From: Bacilli bacterium
Lineage (GTDB): Bacteria; Bacillota_I; Bacilli_A; RF39; UBA660
Assembly: GCA_918219625.1 (NCBI GenBank)
Contig: CAKJXT010000058.1
Coordinates: 1-27,755 of the forward strand
Direction of reading: 5' to 3'
DNA: 27,755 bases
Shown here: positions 23,339-27,755 of the stretch, in pieces
Position numbering within the stretch: position 1 is the first letter of the stretch
How the letters are laid out: every line of letters starts with the position of its first letter
Notes under the pieces: model-generated
Database searches by the model: none
Told to the model about the DNA's origin: nothing
The model's input: the letters and a program-made list of their open reading frames with translations, nothing else
Program-made: the position numbers and the translations under genes

Positions 23339-24238
23339 ATGAAAAAAGAAATAACTCCAAAAGAATATATACAAAATGTAGAAAAAGAACTATATACATT
23401 TTTAGAAAAAAATAATTATAAAAAGCTTCCATTTCCATCACCTAATTCAAGTGAAAAACAAAATGAAAACAAATTAAAAAGATATTATAAAATAATTATA
23501 TCAATTTTATACAAACAACTGTGCTGTAGCAATGAATATGACGAGGAATACAATGGTATAATTAGATATATCATAGAAGAAATTGAAAAAAATATAAATG
23601 ATAATAATCTCACACAAGCTTATTTATTATTTGCAAGCTATAGTGATTATATATTAGATGGAATGAAACAATATTTCATTAGAATAAAACAAAACTATAT
23701 TTTAAGAAAAATGCCTTTACAAAAGATGAAAGAACAAAAACAAATGCTTAGAATACAACAAATCAATCCATTTATGTTCCAAGAATGCTTCGAATATTAT
23801 TGTAATCCTCTAACACCTGAAGAACAACTTATAGGAGAAATACTTGAAATGAAAAATGAAACAACAAAAAAAACTAATTCAAACAGTATAGCTCAAAATA
23901 TTTTAATTGATATGGTAAAGAAATATAAAGGTGAAAGATTTAATGAAGTATTATTATTTATAATATGTAATGTATATCAAAATGCATTAGAGGCAAACAA
24001 TGAAACACTAATTAATTTAACAAAATACAGTATAGAAAATTCCAAAGTGACAAATCAACAAATACTAGATTACTTTATTGATAAAGAAGGAAATAATACG
24101 GCTCCAACAAACAAATTAGTATATGTAATACAAGAATTTATAAAATACAACGAAAATATAAAAGAAGGCAATTTAGAACATCTAACAAATCAACCTTCAA
24201 ATCAATATGTTAAAGAAAGACTAAAAAAACCCAACTAA
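23339..24238 (+). CDS. Hypothetical protein downstream of typA
   Basis: 299 residues, not recognised. It is highly charged, soluble-looking and mostly helical, with no membrane segment, and starts KKEITPKEYIQNVEKELYTF. A central stretch (about residues 118-150) carries RIKQNYILRKMPLQKMKEQK followed by an FMFQECFEYYCN region. No known motif is seen. AAGGGGG lies 9 to 10 bases before the ATG and is in the loop of a possible hairpin (23312-23340) that pairs with the start codon. It follows typA by 27 bases without a terminator. A strong bidirectional terminator ends it. Confidence 0.78.
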   Translation: MKKEITPKEYIQNVEKELYTFLEKNNYKKLPFPSPNSSEKQNENKLKRYYKIIISILYKQLCCSNEYDEEYNGIIRYIIEEIEKNINDNNLTQAYLLFASYSDYILDGMKQYFIRIKQNYILRKMPLQKMKEQKQMLRIQQINPFMFQECFEYYCNPLTPEEQLIGEILEMKNETTKKTNSNSIAQNILIDMVKKYKGERFNEVLLFIICNVYQNALEANNETLINLTKYSIENSKVTNQQILDYFIDKEGNNTAPTNKLVYVIQEFIKYNENIKEGNLEHLTNQPSNQYVKERLKKPN

Positions 24239-24248
24239 GGGTTTTTTT
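24223..24248. terminator. Bidirectional terminator between the 23339 gene and the XRE gene
   Basis: AAAAAAACCC / GGGTTTTTTT with loop AACTAA holding the TAA of the upstream gene. The T-run of the plus strand overlaps the stop of the convergent XRE gene. Confidence 0.9.
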
Positions 24249-24477
24249 AATTTTCATCAAAAAATTTTTTAATATCTACTTGTAAAAAATCGGCAATCAA
24301 TTTCAAAGTATCAATAGATAAAGTCTGATGTGTTTTAGACTCTAACTTACCAATAAAACTCTCACTCAAAAGCAAAGCTTCAGATAAACTATGTTGAGTA
24401 TAACCTCTAAGTTTACGATACTTCCTTATATTTTGACCAATTATATTATATATGTCCTCATGTTTGCTATTAGTCAT
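24247..24477 (-). CDS. XRE-family (Cro/CI-like) regulator, minus strand
   Basis: A 76-residue helix-turn-helix protein with little besides the DNA-binding fold: NIIGQNIRKYRKLRGYTQHS, then SLSEALLLSESFIGKLESKT and a final helix KLIADFLQVDIKKFFDEN. The Gln of YTQ and the Ser-x-Glu recognition helix pattern match XRE proteins. The start at 24477 has AGGTGAT upstream; an in-frame GTG 15 bases earlier lies before it. It diverges from another small XRE gene, with 90 bases between the starts. No effector domain is present, so it may be a repressor of its neighbour or a stand-alone regulator. Confidence 0.85.
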   Translation of the reverse strand: MTNSKHEDIYNIIGQNIRKYRKLRGYTQHSLSEALLLSESFIGKLESKTHQTLSIDTLKLIADFLQVDIKKFFDEN

Positions 24478-24522
24478 CAAATCACCTAACACAATTTTCT
24501 CTCATAATAATTAAAAATACCA

Positions 24523-24551
24523 TAGACGAATAGTGAATGATATGTTATAAT
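24523..24551 (+). promoter_or_regulatory. Promoter of the plus-strand XRE gene
   Basis: TAGACG (24523-24528), 17 bases, TATAAT (24546-24551) preceded by TGT. It lies in the 90-base divergent region, where no clear operator repeat is visible. Confidence 0.65.
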
Positions 24552-24567
24552 AAACCTGGTGATAACA

Positions 24568-24762
24568 ATGTATAGTATGGAAAAATTAAAACAAATCAGA
24601 AAAGAAAACAAATACACAATCTATGACATGGCAAAAATACTTAAAATTACACCTTCGTTTTACTCACAAATCGAGAACAAAAAGAAAAGACTATTCTATG
24701 ATATGGCATTCAAAATATCAGCTATATTTAATATGAAACCAGATGATATATTTTACTCATAA
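24568..24762 (+). CDS. XRE-family (Cro/CI-like) regulator, plus strand
   Basis: A 64-residue single-domain HTH protein: MEKLKQIRKENKYTIYDMAK, then ILKITPSFYSQIENKKKRL and ISAIFNMKPDDIFYS. The pattern (helix 2 DMAKIL, helix 3 SFYSQIEN, terminal DDIFY) is a textbook minimal XRE repressor. The ATG at 24568 is preferred because GGTGAT lies seven bases upstream; a GTG at 24559 and an ATG at 24577 are also in frame. It faces away from the minus-strand XRE gene. No toxin or phage gene adjoins it. It is related to phage-type repressors but is probably a small chromosomal regulator here. Confidence 0.82.
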   Translation: MYSMEKLKQIRKENKYTIYDMAKILKITPSFYSQIENKKKRLFYDMAFKISAIFNMKPDDIFYS

Positions 24763-24821
24763 ATAGTCATAAACAAATATTATTTTAAAAAAAATAAATA
24801 TAATATACTGAGGATGGCAAA

Positions 24822-24852
24822 AAATACTTGTCACCAAGTATTTATATTTTTT
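24822..24852. terminator. Bidirectional terminator between XRE and cotJC
   Basis: AAATACTTG / CAAGTATTT with loop TCAC and T-runs on both sides. The stem overlaps the cotJC stop. Confidence 0.88.
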
Positions 24853-25399
24853 TTTCAAGATAATAATTTCTAAGTTCCTTAAATCTTTGATAATGAACAA
24901 CTTCCCTTTGTCTTAAAAAAGAAAGTGGACCAAGTAAATCTTTATCATTAGTTAAATCCATCAAATGTTCATATGTTGCACGAGCTCTTTGTTCAGCAGC
25001 CATATCTGACTCTATATCAGCTATATAATCCCCCGTAGTCTCGATATAAGCACTAGTCCATGGAACTCCAGCAGCATCTGTTAAAAACAATCCGTGATCA
25101 TGTTGAACAAAATGAGCACCTAATCCAGCCTTCTCTAACTCTTCTATAGAAGCACCATTAGTAAGTTGATGAATCATTGCAGCAATCATTTCAATATGAT
25201 TTAATTCTTCACAAGCAATATCAGTAAGAAGCGCTCTACCTTTATCATCAGGCATAGTGTATCTTTGATTTAAATAACGAAGAGAAGCTCCAAGTTCACC
25301 ATCAGGGCCACCATATTGAGCCATTAAATATTTTGCCATCTTCAAATCTTTTTTTCTTATATTAACAGGATATTCTAATTTCTTTTCATATAAAAACAT
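24842..25399 (-). CDS. cotJC: Spore coat protein CotJC, manganese catalase family
   Basis: A 185-residue member of the manganese-catalase fold, found in the inner spore coat. Metal-ligand positions are visible: GGPDGELGAS (Glu35), ACEELNHIEM (Glu65 and His68), DMAAEQRARATYEH, and REVVHYQRF (final His). Bacillus CotJC has about the same length (~189). Whether it breaks down peroxide is not settled for all members. It is the second gene of the minus-strand cotJ operon, ten bases after the CotJA-CotJB fusion gene, with AGGGGG before its ATG. Confidence 0.95.
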   Translation of the reverse strand: MFLYEKKLEYPVNIRKKDLKMAKYLMAQYGGPDGELGASLRYLNQRYTMPDDKGRALLTDIACEELNHIEMIAAMIHQLTNGASIEELEKAGLGAHFVQHDHGLFLTDAAGVPWTSAYIETTGDYIADIESDMAAEQRARATYEHLMDLTNDKDLLGPLSFLRQREVVHYQRFKELRNYYLEKKI

Positions 25400-25408
25400 A
25401 AAAACCCC

Positions 25409-25861
25409 CTATTTATTTTGCCAAGGCCATGGAGAATTATCCCACGACCATGGGAAAGTATTTAAAGCATCACTACTTATAAATAATGGACCATATTTAC
25501 TTTCATACTCTTTCTCTAAATTTTTCTTTTGTTCACGATAATTATTGAATAGTTCAATCGCACTCTTATCTTCTGGATATAAATCTAAATAAAGATTCAA
25601 ATCAATACAAGCAAAACACAAAGCATCAATATAAGTTAACAACTCAGCCTGATCATTCATAGGCTCAATCTCTAATGGATTAGATAATTTGTAAGCATTA
25701 TATAAATCAGGAAACATATTACCACTAATAAAACCAACATAAGGATCAAATAACTTAGAACTTTGCTTATTCATATTATTAAAACTTTGTTGATTATAAA
25801 GTGGTTGATTATAATTATTATTCATGTAATTATAATAATCATTCACACCATAATTCTTCAT
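25409..25861 (-). CDS. Fused spore coat protein CotJA-CotJB
   Basis: A 150-residue protein that combines two coat proteins usually encoded separately. Residues 1-37 are rich in Asn, Tyr and Gln (MKNYGVNDYYNYMNNNYNQP). Residues ~38-62 match CotJA (FDPYVGFISGNMFPDLYNAY). Residues ~70-150 match CotJB: LCFACIDLNLYLDLYPEDKS, NNYREQKKNLEKEYESKYGP and the closing PWPWQNK, like the PWPWE end of CotJB. In Bacillus cotJA, cotJB and cotJC are three genes; here A and B are one frame and C follows. AGGAGG precedes the ATG, and a sigma-E-like promoter lies just upstream. The frame is continuous, so this is not an assembly frameshift within the frame. Confidence 0.88.
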   Translation of the reverse strand: MKNYGVNDYYNYMNNNYNQPLYNQQSFNNMNKQSSKLFDPYVGFISGNMFPDLYNAYKLSNPLEIEPMNDQAELLTYIDALCFACIDLNLYLDLYPEDKSAIELFNNYREQKKNLEKEYESKYGPLFISSDALNTFPWSWDNSPWPWQNK

Positions 25862-25878
25862 AACATTCCTCCTAGGTT

Positions 25879-25906
25879 ATAATATGAAACTAATAAATTG
25901 GTGTAT
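25879..25906 (-). promoter_or_regulatory. Sigma-E-like promoter of the cotJ operon
   Basis: On the minus strand ATA (25906-25904), 17 bases, then CATATTAT (25886-25879). This fits the Bacillus sigma-E pattern ATA-N16-18-CATAnnnT. It is just upstream of the AGGAGG of the cotJA-cotJB gene. Confidence 0.6.
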
Positions 25907-25942
25907 AGGCAAAAACACAAAATAAAAAAATAAAAAAAATAC

Positions 25943-25971
25943 TTGCAAAAACATATATTTACTGATAAAAT
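25943..25971 (+). promoter_or_regulatory. Promoter of tRNA-His
   Basis: TTGCAA (25943-25948), 17-base spacer, TAAAAT (25966-25971) with TGA upstream, about 20 bases before the tRNA. Confidence 0.75.
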
Positions 25972-25992
25972 ATATATGTCTTCAAAAGACAT

Positions 25993-26069
25993 GGCGTTGT
26001 TGGTGAAGTGGTTAACACATCGGATTGTGGTTCCGACACGCGTGGGTTCGATTCCCACACAGCGCCCCA
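25993..26069 (+). tRNA. tRNA-His (anticodon GTG)
   Basis: Folds into a complete cloverleaf. The acceptor stem 25994-26000 (GCGTTGT) pairs with 26059-26065 (ACAGCGC), and an extra G at 25993 faces the discriminator C at 26066, the G-1:C73 pair specific to histidine tRNA. The anticodon stem is TCGGA/TCCGA with anticodon GTG at 26027-26029. The T arm is GTGGG/CCCAC with the loop TTCGATT. The CCA end is encoded (26067-26069). It has its own promoter and terminator. Confidence 0.97.
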
Positions 26070-26080
26070 TTTAATAAATT

Positions 26081-26106
26081 ACTAAGTAGAAATACTTAGT
26101 TTCTTT
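26081..26106 (+). terminator. Intrinsic terminator of tRNA-His
   Basis: ACTAAGTA / TACTTAGT with loop GAAA and a TTCTTT tract. Confidence 0.82.
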
Positions 26107-26277
26107 GTATAAAAAACGCTCATTAAATTAACAAAAAAACACAAAAACTGTACAAAAATGTAAAAGATAAAACAAAATCAACAAAAAGTATTTTTAATAC
26201 TTTTTTTTCATTATATAATTAAAATGGTGATATGTTATAAAAATAAACACACATACTAACACTAAGGAGGAAAAATA
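26107..26277 (+). other. A-rich gap with an isolated terminator upstream of the dehydrogenase gene
   Basis: No coding frame with a ribosome binding site is visible. A terminator-like hairpin (26183-26208: AAAAAGTAT / ATACTTTTT, T-run) has no gene directly before it, so it may be an attenuator or the end of a small RNA. TATAAT at 26214-26219 and TGTTATAAA at 26233-26241 are possible -10 elements for the next gene. AAGGAGG lies just before its ATG. Confidence 0.5.
26183..26208 (+). terminator. Isolated terminator-like hairpin
   Basis: AAAAAGTAT (26183-26191), loop TTTTA, ATACTTTTT (26197-26205), then TTT. There is no coding gene immediately upstream; the nearest is tRNA-His, which already has a terminator. 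Confidence 0.65.
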
Positions 26278-27237
26278 ATGGAATATAAAAAAATAGTAAT
26301 AATAGGTGGAGGAGTATTAGGATCACAGATAGCTTTCCAATGTGCATATAATGGATATGAAACAACACTATTAATTAGACCAGATGACAATAAACCTAAA
26401 ATAAAAAAATCACTAGAAAAACTAAAAAAAACATATATAGAAACGTTAACTGAAATGACACCAAAACATGGATGGGCAAGAGGGTTAGCTAATGAAAAAA
26501 GTTTCAATAGAGAAAAATGTATTGAAATAGCAGAAAATACTATGGAAAAAATACATATTGAAACAGATCAAGCAAAAGCATTAGAAGACACTGATTTAGT
26601 AATAGAATCAATAACAGAAAATATAGAAATAAAAAGAAATCTATATGAACAAATATCAAACCTATTACCAGAAAAAACAGTAATAGTAACAAATTCATCG
26701 ACACTATTACCATCTAAATTAGCTGATTATACAAAAAGACCTAATAAATTCTTGTCAATGCACTTCGCTAATTCAATATGGAAAAACAATGTAGTAGAAG
26801 TAATGGGACATGAAAAAACAGATGAAAAATACTTCAATGAAATAATTGAATTTGCAGAATCAATAAAAATGATTCCCCTTCCTGTAACAAAAGAAAAATC
26901 TGGATATCTACTAAACTCAATGTTAGTACCATTTTTGATGAGCGCAATGGACTTATATGCAAACGGGATATCTGATCCAGAGAGTATAGATAAAGCTTGG
27001 ACACTTGGAACAGGAGCACCTAAAGGACCATTCCACATAATGGATACAGTAGGACTAGAAACTGTAAAAAATATAGTTGAACAATATCAAAAAGTTCCAA
27101 CTATTATAAATCCATTATTAAGGAAAATGATGCTTCCATATAACTATAAAGGCATGTTAAAAATTGTAAATAAATACATAGAAGAAGGAAAATTAGGAAA
27201 ATCATCAGGAGAAGGCTTCTTTAAATACGAAGACTAA
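26278..27237 (+). CDS. 3-hydroxyacyl-CoA dehydrogenase family protein
   Basis: A 319-residue NAD-dependent dehydrogenase of the 3-hydroxyacyl-CoA/3-hydroxybutyryl-CoA family. The Rossmann start is IVIIGGGVLGSQIAFQCAYN. LVIESITENIEIKRNLYEQI and VTNSSTLLPSKLADYTKRP are typical. The catalytic His-Glu dyad is kept: MHFANSIWKNNVVEV carries the His (about 162) and, 12 residues on, the Glu (about 174). The usual HFFNP is HFANS here. The C-terminal domain ends in GKLGKSSGEGFFKYED. There is no other beta-oxidation or butyrate gene in the window, so the substrate is unclear. AAGGAGG before the ATG; a strong terminator follows. Confidence 0.88.
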   Translation: MEYKKIVIIGGGVLGSQIAFQCAYNGYETTLLIRPDDNKPKIKKSLEKLKKTYIETLTEMTPKHGWARGLANEKSFNREKCIEIAENTMEKIHIETDQAKALEDTDLVIESITENIEIKRNLYEQISNLLPEKTVIVTNSSTLLPSKLADYTKRPNKFLSMHFANSIWKNNVVEVMGHEKTDEKYFNEIIEFAESIKMIPLPVTKEKSGYLLNSMLVPFLMSAMDLYANGISDPESIDKAWTLGTGAPKGPFHIMDTVGLETVKNIVEQYQKVPTIINPLLRKMMLPYNYKGMLKIVNKYIEEGKLGKSSGEGFFKYED

Positions 27238-27251
27238 AAAGTAATAAAATT

Positions 27252-27279
27252 AAAAGATAATGTATAATTATCTTTTTTT
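27252..27279 (+). terminator. Intrinsic terminator of the dehydrogenase gene
   Basis: AAAAGATAAT / ATTATCTTTT with loop GTATA, followed by T. Confidence 0.9.
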
Positions 27280-27302
27280 AATACTTTACACTAAAATAAA
27301 TA

Positions 27303-27326
27303 TGTTCAAAACTATACTTTTGAACA
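27303..27326. repeat. Inverted repeat upstream of the edge gene
   Basis: TGTTCAAAA, six-base spacer CTATAC, TTTTGAACA: a perfect nine-base inverted repeat without a following T-run. It is not clearly a terminator and may be an operator. The rest of 27277-27425 is A-rich and carries only this and the promoter at 27375. Confidence 0.65.
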
Positions 27327-27374
27327 CAATTGTAAATACACCGTATAAAAAATAAAAAATAAACTTTAAAATTC

Positions 27375-27403
27375 TTTATATATTTATAAAAATAATATAC
27401 AAT
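27375..27403 (+). promoter_or_regulatory. Promoter of the edge gene
   Basis: TTTATA (27375-27380), 17 bases, TACAAT (27398-27403), 22 bases before the ATG. Confidence 0.55.
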
Positions 27404-27425
27404 AAAGATAGAAATAGGAGAATTT

Positions 27426-27755
27426 ATGAATATTGAACTAATTAATAAATTTATTGAAATATATAAACCAGGAGAAACTTTAACAAAACCAGATGAAAAA
27501 TTATTAGAATTTGGAAAAAAAATGTTGCCGCCAGAAATAATATATTTATGGGAAAATTATGGTTTTGGAGACTATGGAAATGGAATAATAAAAGTAGTTG
27601 ATCCAAGAGATTACATGAATAGTTTATATACATGGCTAGGCGGACAAGACTTTAATAAAATTCCAATAATGGTTTCAGCATTTGGAGATATATTTTATTA
27701 TAGAAAATTAGAAGATAATGAAAATGATGTGTCTTTATTAAATATACATTATAGA
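27426..27755 (+). CDS. GAD-like domain protein (Tdi1-type immunity family), 5' part
   Basis: The first 110 residues of a protein that continues beyond the window. The sequence MLPPEIIYLWENYGFGDYG, followed by an ASP/Gly-rich IIKVVDPRDYMN and then IPIMVSAFGDIFYYRK, follows the pattern of the GAD-like domain (PF08887), which is commonly followed by the DUF1851 domain of the type VI immunity protein Tdi1. In Gram-positive bacteria such proteins are often orphan or polymorphic-toxin immunity genes. AGGAG lies before the ATG. It has its own promoter and is separated from the dehydrogenase gene by a strong terminator, so it is a separate unit. I base the family on pattern recall only. The partner toxin, if any, is outside the window. 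Confidence 0.65.
   Translation, partial: MNIELINKFIEIYKPGETLTKPDEKLLEFGKKMLPPEIIYLWENYGFGDYGNGIIKVVDPRDYMNSLYTWLGGQDFNKIPIMVSAFGDIFYYRKLEDNENDVSLLNIHYR

Noticed and set aside
25858..26070. A 70-codon minus-strand frame over the tRNA
   Set aside because: It runs through the complete tRNA-His and its promoter and has no ribosome binding site.
27300..27356. A 17-codon frame over the palindrome at 27303
   Set aside because: No ribosome binding site; its coding is explained by the inverted repeat.

Overview
The window is strongly AT-rich and A-rich on the coding strand, with short intergenic gaps, AGGAGG/GAGGTG-type ribosome binding sites and good sigma-A promoters. This is typical of a low-GC member of the Bacilli (Bacillota). 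TGA is used as a stop (spoIIR, the WalJ-like gene, spoIIID) and Trp is TGG, so the Mycoplasma code is excluded. A full-looking set of engulfment and mother-cell sporulation genes marks a (former) endospore former. An uncultured gut lineage near RF39/Erysipelotrichia would fit, but that placement is inference.

Layout. 1-1483: 3' end of uvrB, a yvlD-type holin-like membrane protein and lgt, ending in a bidirectional terminator against a minus-strand membrane-anchored unknown (1532-2104). 2311-7174: a tightly packed run whiA, a DHH-DHHA1 phosphodiesterase resembling the C-terminal half of GdpP, rplI, dnaB, a WalJ/YycJ metallo-beta-lactamase and rlmH, most genes overlapping the next by 4 to 23 bases. 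7227-9682: spoIIR, a tandem pair of unrecognised paralogues with duplicated promoters, and a DUF204 (MntP-like) exporter. 9929-12899: murA, an SGNH-like protein, a Bax-inhibitor-1 family protein and ribosomal protein L31. 13001-18167: envelope and sporulation block with a LysM-G5-M23 peptidase, RpiB, a DUF1146 protein, SpoIID, SpoIIQ, SpoIIID and Mbl; parts of this order match the Bacillus subtilis ywzB-murAA-spoIID-spoIIQ-spoIIID-mbl neighbourhood. 18265-24762: Nudix hydrolase, unknowns, a lipoprotein, an anchored thermonuclease, VanW, TypA and a divergent pair of small XRE regulators. 24842-25861: minus-strand cotJ operon in which cotJA and cotJB are fused, behind a sigma-E-like promoter. 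25993-26069: tRNA-His. 26278-27755: a 3-hydroxyacyl-CoA dehydrogenase and the start of a GAD-like (Tdi1-type immunity) protein cut by the window edge.

How the genes fit together. Several sporulation products act at one stage: SpoIIR (forespore-to-mother-cell signal that activates sigma-E), SpoIID and SpoIIQ (engulfment), SpoIIID (mother-cell regulator in the sigma-E programme) and the CotJ coat proteins. Lgt, MurA, Mbl and the M23 peptidase serve the envelope. UvrB, DnaB, WalJ, RlmH, L9, L31 and TypA are core information-processing genes.

I found no CRISPR array, insertion sequence or prophage. The least ordinary items are the duplicated promoter-plus-gene unit at 7751-9109, whose second copy lacks a normal start; hairpins that overlap ribosome binding sites (spoIIR, the DUF204 gene, the gene after typA); the CotJA-CotJB fusion; the GdpP-like protein without its sensory half; and the edge immunity-like gene. 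None of these by itself proves a new system.
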